From: Bacillota bacterium
GTDB taxonomy: Bacteria > Bacillota > Clostridia > Christensenellales > SZUA-584
Length of the DNA stretch: 9,255 bases
NCBI GenBank assembly: GCA_023441905.1
Contig: JAEZNC010000103.1
Coordinates: forward strand, 1-9,255
Direction: 5' to 3'
A program made the translations under genes and the position numbers. Positions 1 to 8,364 of the stretch are shown piece by piece; position 1 is the first letter of the stretch; the number at the start of each line of letters is the position of its first letter. The notes beneath the pieces were generated by a model. That model was not told the DNA's origin. It saw only the letters and a program-made list of their open reading frames with translations, and searched no databases.

Positions 1-35
1 GTTATTTTGCATAACAGGAGAGTGGATACAAGTTT
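1..35 (+). promoter_or_regulatory. Upstream spacer end with rpoB ribosome binding site
   Basis: Only 35 bases lie before rpoB. AGGAGAG at 16-22 is a good Shine-Dalgarno sequence, though its distance to the ATG at 36 (13 bases) is on the long side. No other in-frame start fits better, because the conserved N-terminus begins exactly at this ATG. No promoter or terminator can be seen in so short a stretch. In most bacteria rplL lies just upstream, but that is outside the window. Confidence 0.6.
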
Positions 36-3000
36 ATGGTGCATGAAGTCAATTACGGAAAGCGAAACAGGATGAGCTTTTCCAAGATCGAAGAAGTCCT
101 GGATATGCCGGATCTGATTGAGATCCAAAAGAACTCGTACAATTCATTTTTGGAGACCGGCCTTCGAGAGGTTCTCAATGATATCTCACCTATCACCGAT
201 TATTCTGAGAATCTGATTCTTGAATTTATCGATTACTATATTGAAAACAAACCAAAGTACACCGTCGAAGAATGCAAAGAGCGCGACGTGAACTTTGCTG
301 CGCCTTTAAAGGTGATTGTGCGTCTCATCAATAAAGAGACGGGCGAGATGAAGGAGCAGGAAGTGTTCATGGGCGATTTCCCGCTGATGACCGAAAAAGG
401 CACGTTCATCATCAACGGTGCGGAACGCGTCATCGTCAGCCAGCTCGTGCGCAGCCCTGGCGTTTATTTCGATGTGGCGATTGACAAATCGGGCAAGCAG
501 CTGTTCTCCGCTACGGTGATTCCGAACCGCGGCGCATGGCTTGAATATGAGACAGATTCGAACGACTGCTACTGGGTGCGCGTGGACAGAACGCGCAAGC
601 TGCCCATGACGGTGCTGATGCGCGCAATGGGCTGTGGCACCAATATGGAAATCATCAACATGTTTGGAGACGAAGATTTCCTTCAGGCGACTTTTAAAAA
701 GGATGGCGGTCAGAGTGTGGAGGACGGCCTCATTGAAATTTATCGCCGCCTGCGTCCGGGCGAGCCGCCCACTGTGGAAAGCGCGCGGATGCTTATTGAT
801 TCGCTCTTTTTTGACCCCAGACGATACGACCTTGCACGGGTAGGCCGCTACAAATACAATAAGAAGCTGTCCATCGCGGAACGCATTGAAGGCTTCAAGA
901 GTGCTCAGAACATCGTTTCGGAAGACGGCGAGTTACTGGCTTCTAAAGGCGAAGTAATTTCCCGCGAAGCCGCAAACCAGATTGAAGAAGCAGGTATCAA
1001 CAGCGTGCTGCTGCTGATCGGCGAAAACGAGGTTAAGGTTCTCGGCAATAATTTTGTGCGCGTGAACAGCCACTTGTCTTTCGACCCTTCAAGTGTGGGT
1101 ATCAACGAAAAGGTGCACTACCCGACGTTTAAAGCGCTGCTGGCCGAATTCGGCGGCAACGAAGACGAGCTGAAAAAACAGCTCAAAGCCAACATTGAGA
1201 AACTGATCCCCAAACACATCATCGTGGACGATATCATGGCGTCCATGAGCTATCAGATGGGGCTTAAATACGGCATTGGCCGTACGGATGATATCGATCA
1301 CCTGGGCAACAGACGACTGAGAAGCGTCGGTGAGTTGCTGCAAAATCAAATACGCGTCGGCCTTTCACGGCTTGAGCGCGTGGTCAGAGAACGCATGTCC
1401 ATTCAGGACATGGATGTCGCGACGCCCTCCAACCTGATCAACATCCGCCCGGTGACGGCGGCGATCAAGGAATTTTTCGGGTCGTCCCAGCTCTCGCAGT
1501 TTATGGACCAGACGAATCCGCTGGCCGAGCTCACGCACAAACGCCGTCTGTCCGCACTCGGACCGGGTGGACTCAACCGTGAACGCGCATCATTCGATGT
1601 CCGCGACGTTCACCACACGCACTATGGCCGTATGTGCCCGATCGAGACGCCTGAAGGTCCGAACATCGGTCTCATCGGTTCTCTGTCGACATACGCGCGT
1701 ATCAACGAATACGGGTTCATTGAATCGCCGTATCGTTTGATCGATAAGAAAAACAAGATTGTGACCGAAGAAATCGTCTACCTGACGGCGGACGAAGAGG
1801 ATAAATATGTGGTGGCTCAGGCCAACGAGCCGATCGGCGAGGACGGCAACTTTAAGCGTACACGCGTTATGTCGCGCCGCCAGGAGGAAATCGTAGAGGT
1901 GTCACGTGATGAGGTTGACCTCATGGACGTCTCACCCAAACAGGTTGTTTCTGTGGCCACGGCGCTGATTCCGTTCCTTGAGAACGACGACGCGAACCGT
2001 GCGCTGATGGGCTCCAACATGCAGCGTCAGGCTGTGCCTTTGACCATCCCCGAAGCGCCGATTGTGGGCACGGGCATGGAGCACAAGGCCGCAAGCGACT
2101 CGGGCGCGGTGGTGCGTGCCTATGAGGACGGTACGGTGAAAAGCGTTTCTGCCGACAGAATCCTTGTTCAGGAAGAGAAGCAGACAAGAGACTATAAGCT
2201 GATCAAATTCTCACGTTCGAATCAGGGGACGTGCATTAATCAGTATCCGATCGTGAAAACAGGCGAAAAGGTGAAGAAAGGCCAGATCATCGCCGACGGG
2301 CCGTCCACCGAAAACGGTGAGCTCGCGCTCGGACGCAACGTGCTGGTCGGATTCATGACTTGGGAAGGCTACAACTACGAAGACGCGATACTCATCAGCG
2401 AGCGGCTTGTCCGCGATGATGTGTTCACGTCGATACATATCGAAGGCTACGAAGCCGAAGCGCGCGACACCAAGCTCGGCCCCGAAGAAATCACACGCGA
2501 CATCCCCAACGTCGGCGAAGATGCGCTCAAGAATCTTGACGAGCGCGGTATCATCCGCATTGGTGCCGAGGTGCGTGCGGGAGATATTCTTGTCGGCAAG
2601 GTGACGCCCAAAGGCGAAACGGAACTGACGGCGGAAGAACGCCTGCTGCGCGCTATTTTCGGTGAGAAGGCGCGTGAGGTCAGAGACACGTCACTGCGCG
2701 TACCGCACGGTGAAGAAGGTATCGTGGTGGACATTAAGGTGTTCACGCGTGAAAACAAGGATGAACTGACCGCCGGCGTCAACAAGCTTGTGCGCGTGTA
2801 TATCGCTCAGAAGCGTAAAATTTCCGTCGGCGACAAAATGGCCGGACGCCACGGTAACAAGGGCGTTATCTCACGGATACTGCCCGTGGAGGATATGCCG
2901 TTCCTGCCGGACGGCACGCCGCTTGATATCGTGCTGAATCCTCTCGGTGTTCCCTCGCGTATGAACATCGGACAGGTGCTGGAAGTGCATCTGGGCTATG

Positions 3001-3968
3001 TGGCCAAAGCGCTCGGCTGGCGCATTGCGACGCCTGTTTTCGACGGCGCGACAGAGGAAGACATCATGAACCTCTTCAGACAGCTCGGGCTGGAGCCGGA
3101 CGGAAAAACAGTGCTTTACGACGGCCGCAGCGGTGAACCGTTTGAAAACCGCGTCACCGTCGGCTACATGTATATACTGAAACTACATCACCTTGTTGAT
3201 GACAAGATCCATGCGCGGTCCACGGGCCCGTACTCGCTGGTCACACAGCAGCCGCTTGGCGGCAAGGCGCAGTTCGGCGGACAGCGTTTCGGCGAAATGG
3301 AAGTGTGGGCGCTTGAGGCTTACGGTGCGGCGAACACACTGCAGGAAATTCTCACGGTGAAATCCGACGATGTGGTGGGCCGTGTGAAAACCTATGAAGC
3401 CATCGTGAAGGGTGAGAACATCCCCGAACCGGGTGTGCCCGAATCGTTCAAGGTGCTGATCAAGGAAATGCAGTCGCTGGCGCTTGATGTGAAGGTGCTT
3501 GGCGATGTGGGTGAGGAAATCGCGATCCGCGAAAGTGTTGACGACGACTTAACCGGCCTTGAGGTGAATATTGAGGGAGCCGAACGAGATGTGCCTGATA
3601 AGCGTTCCGAGAAGGTGCGTGATGAGGACTTCTCCAACCTGAGCTTTGACGAACTGGATGTGCCCGATCTCGACGACCTTGATGATGACATCGATGTCGA
3701 TATTGACAGCATGAAGGGCCGTCGGGCCAAGGATGACGACGTCGACGATGATGATTTCGATGACATCGACGATGACGATTTCGGCGATATCGATGAAGAC
3801 GCGGAAGAAGGCGTCAGCACTCCGTATGAAAAGAACAGATTCTTTGGCGATGATTTTGACAGCAAAAAATACAGCGATGATTTTGACGACATAGAAATTG
3901 AATCTCTCGACGGCCTGATCGATGATGACGACAGCCTGTTTGACGATGATTACGATGACAAAGAGTAG
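36..3968 (+). CDS. rpoB: DNA-directed RNA polymerase subunit beta
   Basis: This is the beta subunit, which with beta-prime forms the RNA polymerase active-site cleft in the cytoplasm. The N-terminus (MVHEVNYGKRNRMSFSKIEE) is the standard Firmicutes form. The rifampicin pocket lies around residues 483-508. D491, H501 and S506 match E. coli D516, H526 and S531, so these positions are wild type. Active-site residues include E782-D783 in the GYNYEDA motif and K934 and K942 in GDKMAGRHGNKG. The distance from D783 to K934 (151 residues) is about 100 shorter than in E. coli, so the proteobacterial insertion is absent. The conserved clamp-contacting C-terminus ends near L1155. The remaining 155 residues are an Asp-rich tail, making the protein 1310 residues against 1193 in B. 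subtilis. It is almost certainly cotranscribed with rpoC 37 bases downstream. Confidence 0.99.
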   Translation: MVHEVNYGKRNRMSFSKIEEVLDMPDLIEIQKNSYNSFLETGLREVLNDISPITDYSENLILEFIDYYIENKPKYTVEECKERDVNFAAPLKVIVRLINKETGEMKEQEVFMGDFPLMTEKGTFIINGAERVIVSQLVRSPGVYFDVAIDKSGKQLFSATVIPNRGAWLEYETDSNDCYWVRVDRTRKLPMTVLMRAMGCGTNMEIINMFGDEDFLQATFKKDGGQSVEDGLIEIYRRLRPGEPPTVESARMLIDSLFFDPRRYDLARVGRYKYNKKLSIAERIEGFKSAQNIVSEDGELLASKGEVISREAANQIEEAGINSVLLLIGENEVKVLGNNFVRVNSHLSFDPSSVGINEKVHYPTFKALLAEFGGNEDELKKQLKANIEKLIPKHIIVDDIMASMSYQMGLKYGIGRTDDIDHLGNRRLRSVGELLQNQIRVGLSRLERVVRERMSIQDMDVATPSNLINIRPVTAAIKEFFGSSQLSQFMDQTNPLAELTHKRRLSALGPGGLNRERASFDVRDVHHTHYGRMCPIETPEGPNIGLIGSLSTYARINEYGFIESPYRLIDKKNKIVTEEIVYLTADEEDKYVVAQANEPIGEDGNFKRTRVMSRRQEEIVEVSRDEVDLMDVSPKQVVSVATALIPFLENDDANRALMGSNMQRQAVPLTIPEAPIVGTGMEHKAASDSGAVVRAYEDGTVKSVSADRILVQEEKQTRDYKLIKFSRSNQGTCINQYPIVKTGEKVKKGQIIADGPSTENGELALGRNVLVGFMTWEGYNYEDAILISERLVRDDVFTSIHIEGYEAEARDTKLGPEEITRDIPNVGEDALKNLDERGIIRIGAEVRAGDILVGKVTPKGETELTAEERLLRAIFGEKAREVRDTSLRVPHGEEGIVVDIKVFTRENKDELTAGVNKLVRVYIAQKRKISVGDKMAGRHGNKGVISRILPVEDMPFLPDGTPLDIVLNPLGVPSRMNIGQVLEVHLGYVAKALGWRIATPVFDGATEEDIMNLFRQLGLEPDGKTVLYDGRSGEPFENRVTVGYMYILKLHHLVDDKIHARSTGPYSLVTQQPLGGKAQFGGQRFGEMEVWALEAYGAANTLQEILTVKSDDVVGRVKTYEAIVKGENIPEPGVPESFKVLIKEMQSLALDVKVLGDVGEEIAIRESVDDDLTGLEVNIEGAERDVPDKRSEKVRDEDFSNLSFDELDVPDLDDLDDDIDVDIDSMKGRRAKDDDVDDDDFDDIDDDDFGDIDEDAEEGVSTPYEKNRFFGDDFDSKKYSDDFDDIEIESLDGLIDDDDSLFDDDYDDKE
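3501..3965 (+). other. RpoB Asp-rich C-terminal tail (residues 1156-1310)
   Basis: This coding segment lies beyond the conserved end of the beta subunit. By hand count, residues 1196-1310 contain about 46 Asp and 9 Glu in 115 residues. Phe, Ile, Leu and Tyr are spaced between the acidic runs, giving repeated DDF and DDI motifs. A less acidic patch around residues 1259-1275 (GVSTPYEKNRFFGDDFD) interrupts the acid runs. The segment is predicted to be disordered. The B. subtilis beta subunit also ends in a short acidic tail of roughly 40 residues, so this looks like an extension of a known tendency. Acidic tails can mimic nucleic acid or bind basic partners, but no function can be read from the sequence. 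The reading frame stays open and in phase with the conserved part throughout. Confidence 0.9.
3744..3791 (+). repeat. Tandem 24-base duplication inside the RpoB tail
   Basis: Two adjacent 24-base units (3744-3767 and 3768-3791) encode DDDDFDDI and DDDDFGDI. They match at 20 of 24 bases by hand alignment. A shorter copy coding DDFDDI occurs at 3876-3893. The differences are mostly GAT/GAC swaps, so the peptide is better conserved than the DNA. It probably arose by slippage or unequal exchange in a GAY-rich stretch. Confidence 0.75.
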
Positions 3969-3990
3969 ATAAGTTTTTTGGCATAAACGA

Positions 3991-4008
3991 GAGGAGAGGA
4001 AATCTTTG
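3991..4008 (+). promoter_or_regulatory. rpoC ribosome binding site and TTG start
   Basis: GAGGAGAGGA at 3991-4000 sits 5-9 bases before TTG at 4006-4008. In this frame a TAA at 3970-3972 closes the upstream side, and no ATG, GTG or TTG lies between it and 4006. TTG therefore must be the start of the conserved MFELGNFDS terminus. The next ATG is within conserved sequence near residue 92. Confidence 0.9.
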
Positions 4009-7000
4009 TTCGAACTTGGCAATTTTGATTCCATTCAAATTGGTTTGGCATCTCCGGAGAAGATTAGAGAGTGGTCGAGAGGTGAGGTAAAAAAACCCGA
4101 AACCATCAACTACCGGACGCTCAAGCCTGAAAAGGACGGTTTGTTTTGTGAGCGTATTTTCGGGCCCACGAAAGACTGGGAATGCCATTGCGGACGCTAC
4201 AAACGCGTGCGCTATAAGGGCATTATCTGCGATAAGTGCGGCGTTGAGGTGACGCGCGCCAAGGTGCGCCGCGAACGCATGGGCCATATTGAGCTGGCCG
4301 CGCCGGTATCGCACATTTGGTATTTTAAAGGCATTCCGTCGCGCATGGGCCTGCTGCTTGACATGTCGCCGCGCGATTTGGAAAAGGTGCTTTATTTTGC
4401 GTCGTTTGTGGTAACTGACCCTGGCAATACGCCGCTTGAATACAAACAGCTGTTAAACGACAAAGAACTGCGTGAATGCCAGGAAAAATACGGCGATGAC
4501 GCTTTTGTGGCCAAGATGGGTGCCGAAGGCGTTAAAGACCTTTTAAAGGCGATCGATCTTAACAAGACCTCAAGAGAGCTCAAAAAGGAGCTGGAGACCT
4601 GCACGGGCCAGAAACGAGTACGCGCAATCAAACGTCTTGAGGTGGTCGAAGCGTTTCGTCAGTCGGGCAATAAGCCCGAATGGATCGTACTCGACTGCAT
4701 ACCGATCATCCCGCCGGAACTGCGCCCGATGGTTCAGCTGGACGGCGGACGGTTTGCGACGAGCGATTTGAACGATTTGTACCGCCGCGTGATCAACCGC
4801 AACAACCGTTTGAACAGGCTGCTTGCGCTGCGTGCGCCGGATATCATTGTGAGAAACGAGAAACGCATGCTGCAGGAAGCTGTGGATGCGTTGATTGACA
4901 ACGGCCGCCGCGGCCGCCCGGTCACAGGCCCGGGCAACAGACCGTTAAAATCCCTTTCTGATATGCTGCGCGGCAAACAGGGCCGTTTTCGTCAGAACCT
5001 GCTCGGCAAGCGCGTTGACTACAGCGGCCGCAGCGTTATCGTGGTCGGGCCGGATTTAAAGATGTATCAGTGCGGCTTGCCCAAGGAAATGGCGCTTGAG
5101 CTGTTTAAGCCTTTCGTGATGAAAAAGCTTGTGGAAGACGGGCTTGCCCATAATATCAAGAGCGCAAAACGCATGGTGGAACGCGTGCGTCCCGAGGTTT
5201 GGGGCGTGCTCGAAACGGTGATCAAAGATCATCCCGTGCTGCTTAACCGCGCCCCCACGCTGCATCGCCTTGGCATACAGGCGTTTGAGCCGGTGCTCGT
5301 GGAAGGCAAAGCGCTTAAACTGCATCCGCTTGTGTGTACCGCGTACAATGCAGACTTTGACGGCGACCAGATGGCCGTGCACGTACCGCTGTCGGTGGAG
5401 GCACAGGCGGAATGCCGCTTCCTCATGCTGGCCGCGAACAACATATTGAAACCGCAGGACGGCAAGCCGGTGGTAAGCCCCACGCAGGACATGGTTATTG
5501 GCAGCTATTACTTAACCATCCACCGCGAAGGCGCAAAGGGCGAAGGCAATTATTTCTCGTCGCCCGAAGAAGCGGTCATCGCGTATCAGACCGGTGAAAT
5601 CAGTTTGCAGGCGATGATTAACGTGCGTCTGACAAAAGTGGAAAACGGCGTCAAACGCAGCCGTATACTCACGACAACGCCGGGCCGTCTGATATTCAAC
5701 GAAGCAATTCCTCAGGATTTAGGTTTTGTGGATAGAACGCAGCCCGACAGTGATTTCCTGCTTGAGGTTGATTTCCTTGCGGGTAAAAAGCAGCTGGGCA
5801 AAATCGTAGATTTCTGTTACAGAAAGCACGGCGAAACAAAGACAGCCGCGATGCTTGACGAAATCAAGCGCCTTGGCTTCCACTACTCGACAGTGGGCGC
5901 CATCACAATCAGCGTAAGCGATATCGTGATTCCCGAGGCGAAGGCACAGTATATACAAAGCGCCGAGGAAAAGGTTATAGAAATCGAAAAGAAGTTTAAA
6001 CGAGGCTTCTTAACCAATAAGGAAAGAAAAGAAAACGTCATCAAGGTGTGGGCGGATACCACAAATCTTGTGACGGATGCGCTGATGGACGGCCTCAGCG
6101 AGTTCAACCCGGTTTACATGATGGCCAACTCGGGCGCGAGAGGGTCCACAAACCAGATCCGCCAGCTGGCGGGCATGCGCGGCCTGATGGCCGACCCGTC
6201 CGGCGAAATCATTGAAATTCCGATCCGCGCGAATTTCCGCGAAGGCCTCACGGTTCTTGAGTTCTTCATCTCGACGCACGGCGCGAGAAAAGGCCTTGCC
6301 GATACGGCGCTCAGAACCGCCGACTCGGGGTACCTGACGCGCCGCCTTGTGGACGTCAGCCAGGACGTGATCGTCAGAGAACTAGACTGCCTGAAGGAAG
6401 GCGATCCGGTCAGAGGCATCTGGGTGGAAGATATCTATGAAGGCAAAGAGGTTATCGAGCCGTTTATCGACAGAATCCCCGGACGTTATGCGGCGGCGGA
6501 TATTGTAGACCCGAACACGAACGATGTGATTGTTCGCACAAATGAGATGATTACCTACGATCACTGCCGCCGTATTGAAGCCGCAGGCATCAAGGGCGCA
6601 AGCATCCGCAGCGTACTCACATGCAAAACGCAGCACGGTGTATGCTCAAAATGCTACGGCTCGGATATGTCGTCCGGCAAAACGGTCAGCATCGGCGAAG
6701 CGGTGGGCATCATCGCGGCGCAGTCAATCGGCGAACCGGGCACCCAGCTCACGATGCGTACGTTCCATACGGGCGGCGTCGCGGGTGAGGATATCACGCA
6801 CGGCCTGCCGCGTGTCGAGGAGCTTTTTGAAGCGAGAAAGCCAAAGGGTCTTGCTGTCATCAGTGAAATTGCGGGTACCGTGTCTCTTGGGGACAACCGC
6901 CGTAAGCAGGACGTGACGGTGACAGGCGAGGACGGTATGGCTGAGGTTTATACGATTCCGTTCGGTTCGCGCCTCAAGGTGAAAGACGGCGATGTGATTG

Positions 7001-7620
7001 AAGCGGGCGATGAGCTGACCGAAGGTTCTATTAACCCGAACGATATATTGAAGATCAAAGGTGCCAAAGGCGTGCAGAACTATCTGCTCAAAGAGGTTCA
7101 GATGGTTTATCGTCTTCAGGGCGTGGAAATATCCGATAAGCACATTGAGGTTATCATCCGGCAAATGCTCAAGAAGTGCAAGATTGAGGATGCGGGAGAC
7201 ACGGATCTGCTCCCCGGCTCGCTGGTGGATATTCACCAGTTTGATTCCGAGAACGAGCGGATCATCCGCGAAGGCAAAAAGCCCGCGACAGCCAAGCGCG
7301 TGCTGCTCGGCATCACGAAGGCTTCACTCGCAACGGACTCGTTCCTGTCTGCGGCGTCATTCCAGGAAACCACAAGGGTGCTGACGGAAGCGGCGATAAA
7401 GGGCAAGTCCGATCCGCTGCTGGGCCTTAAGGAGAACGTGATTATCGGCAAACTGATTCCGGCCGGAACGGGCATGAAACGTTATAAAAATATTGACGTA
7501 ATTAAGAATATACTCAATGAGGATATTGCGCCGGATATTATAATGCATGATTCTCATCTGCAGAGTGCGTTGTTGGACGGATATGATGATCCTGCGGAGT
7601 TAAACGCAGAACTGTTGTAA
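4006..7620 (+). CDS. rpoC: DNA-directed RNA polymerase subunit beta-prime
   Basis: This is the beta-prime subunit, which carries the catalytic magnesium and much of the clamp. The N-terminal zinc ribbon ligands are C60, C62, C75 and C78. The catalytic motif NADFDGD spans residues 448-454, with D450, D452 and D454 as the metal ligands. The second zinc site is C795, C873, C880 and C883. The trigger loop region follows, with M917, R918 and H921 corresponding to E. coli M932, R933 and H936. The large trigger-loop insertion of E. coli is absent, and the length of 1204 residues is close to B. subtilis (1199) rather than E. coli (1407). Residue 84, directly after the first zinc ribbon, is Arg. The gene starts at TTG, ends with TAA and is followed after 21 bases by an unknown membrane protein gene, probably on the same transcript. 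Confidence 0.99.
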   Translation: MFELGNFDSIQIGLASPEKIREWSRGEVKKPETINYRTLKPEKDGLFCERIFGPTKDWECHCGRYKRVRYKGIICDKCGVEVTRAKVRRERMGHIELAAPVSHIWYFKGIPSRMGLLLDMSPRDLEKVLYFASFVVTDPGNTPLEYKQLLNDKELRECQEKYGDDAFVAKMGAEGVKDLLKAIDLNKTSRELKKELETCTGQKRVRAIKRLEVVEAFRQSGNKPEWIVLDCIPIIPPELRPMVQLDGGRFATSDLNDLYRRVINRNNRLNRLLALRAPDIIVRNEKRMLQEAVDALIDNGRRGRPVTGPGNRPLKSLSDMLRGKQGRFRQNLLGKRVDYSGRSVIVVGPDLKMYQCGLPKEMALELFKPFVMKKLVEDGLAHNIKSAKRMVERVRPEVWGVLETVIKDHPVLLNRAPTLHRLGIQAFEPVLVEGKALKLHPLVCTAYNADFDGDQMAVHVPLSVEAQAECRFLMLAANNILKPQDGKPVVSPTQDMVIGSYYLTIHREGAKGEGNYFSSPEEAVIAYQTGEISLQAMINVRLTKVENGVKRSRILTTTPGRLIFNEAIPQDLGFVDRTQPDSDFLLEVDFLAGKKQLGKIVDFCYRKHGETKTAAMLDEIKRLGFHYSTVGAITISVSDIVIPEAKAQYIQSAEEKVIEIEKKFKRGFLTNKERKENVIKVWADTTNLVTDALMDGLSEFNPVYMMANSGARGSTNQIRQLAGMRGLMADPSGEIIEIPIRANFREGLTVLEFFISTHGARKGLADTALRTADSGYLTRRLVDVSQDVIVRELDCLKEGDPVRGIWVEDIYEGKEVIEPFIDRIPGRYAAADIVDPNTNDVIVRTNEMITYDHCRRIEAAGIKGASIRSVLTCKTQHGVCSKCYGSDMSSGKTVSIGEAVGIIAAQSIGEPGTQLTMRTFHTGGVAGEDITHGLPRVEELFEARKPKGLAVISEIAGTVSLGDNRRKQDVTVTGEDGMAEVYTIPFGSRLKVKDGDVIEAGDELTEGSINPNDILKIKGAKGVQNYLLKEVQMVYRLQGVEISDKHIEVIIRQMLKKCKIEDAGDTDLLPGSLVDIHQFDSENERIIREGKKPATAKRVLLGITKASLATDSFLSAASFQETTRVLTEAAIKGKSDPLLGLKENVIIGKLIPAGTGMKRYKNIDVIKNILNEDIAPDIIMHDSHLQSALLDGYDDPAELNAELL

Positions 7621-7629
7621 GCATCAAGT

Positions 7630-7634
7630 GGGGG
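7630..7634 (+). promoter_or_regulatory. Atypical G-only ribosome binding site of the membrane protein gene
   Basis: The 21-base gap after rpoC contains GTGGGGGT. Five consecutive G bases lie 7 bases before the ATG at 7642. This is weaker and less canonical than the AGGAGG sites of the neighbouring genes, so translation may be modest or partly coupled to rpoC termination. No promoter fits in the gap. Confidence 0.5.
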
Positions 7635-7641
7635 TAACGAT

Positions 7642-8364
7642 ATGCCGAAGAACGAACAATGTGTGGTGACGGACAGCGATATATGTAAATGGATCGACAA
7701 GGACTGTGAAAACTGTTACCTGAGAGAAAAGAAAGACGATTCGGAAGCCAAGAAGGTGCTGGAAGATTTTCAGGTGATGCTGTCTTTGCTCCCTGATGAG
7801 TTTGACAGTCTGCAGGGTGACGACTGCTGCTTCTGTAAAGGAGAGCCGCACAAACGGGTGTGCTATGCGACTGTTGACCTTGGGCATAAGGAGCCCGAGC
7901 ATAAACGCGGCATGTTCTTCGGTATGGGGAAAAAGGTCAGGCAGAGAATCGGATCGCTGATTCCCTTATCCATATCCATATGCGGCGAATGCCGCCGGAA
8001 CTTTCGTCTGGCCGAATCGTTAAAATGGCTGATGATGCTTGTTTTCGGCGGTGCCGCGCTGGGCATCTGTTTTATACCCGCCGTCAATGCCGACCCGATT
8101 TTGCCTTATGCGATCATACTCGCCGGGATACTCGTCGGCTATGTCGCAGGGAAGATATTCTCGGCTGTGTATGTTGATAAAAAGGGCGAAAAAACCCGGT
8201 TTAACGTATTTGATGTTCCGGTCTGCGCCGAGATGAAGAACAAAGGGTGGTTTACGATGCAGGACGAGGGGCCCGTGACGCGTTTTATTTTCTCAAAGAA
8301 GCCGATGGTGAAAAGGCTTTGTGATGTGGGAATAGAGCTGAAAAAGGAGCAGGAAAACATTTAA
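7642..8364 (+). CDS. Unrecognised cysteine-rich protein with two membrane helices
   Basis: I do not recognise the family of this 240-residue protein. It has 13 cysteines. An N-terminal cluster holds C7, C15, C22 and C25. A second group is C62, C63, C65 and C74, followed by a CxxC at C114 and C117, a spacing that could form a zinc-ribbon-like or treble-clef metal site. Two hydrophobic segments follow, at about 129-148 and 153-178, joined by a very short NADP turn. The flanks are basic (R118, R119, R122, K128 before; K171, K180, K181, K184 after), so the positive-inside rule puts both ends in the cytoplasm. There is no signal peptide. The C-terminal 60 residues are soluble. The gene lies 21 bases after rpoC in the same direction, and its codon use and open frame look genuine. 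The alternatives, a metal-binding regulator or a redox-sensitive membrane protein, are inference only. Confidence 0.85.
   Translation: MPKNEQCVVTDSDICKWIDKDCENCYLREKKDDSEAKKVLEDFQVMLSLLPDEFDSLQGDDCCFCKGEPHKRVCYATVDLGHKEPEHKRGMFFGMGKKVRQRIGSLIPLSISICGECRRNFRLAESLKWLMMLVFGGAALGICFIPAVNADPILPYAIILAGILVGYVAGKIFSAVYVDKKGEKTRFNVFDVPVCAEMKNKGWFTMQDEGPVTRFIFSKKPMVKRLCDVGIELKKEQENI

Noticed and set aside
1482..1559. Rifampicin-resistance substitutions in rpoB
   Set aside because: The residues at the main resistance positions (D491, H501, S506, L508 here) are the wild-type ones.
3392..4034. Long open frames on the minus strand across the end of rpoB
   Set aside because: They are reverse readings of the GAY-rich acidic tail, giving Ser-rich or Ile/Val-rich translations, with no ribosome binding site or family resemblance.
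6724..7236. 170-codon open frame on the minus strand inside rpoC
   Set aside because: It lies wholly within the conserved rpoC trigger-loop and C-terminal coding sequence. It has no recognisable product and is explained by codon bias of the sense strand.
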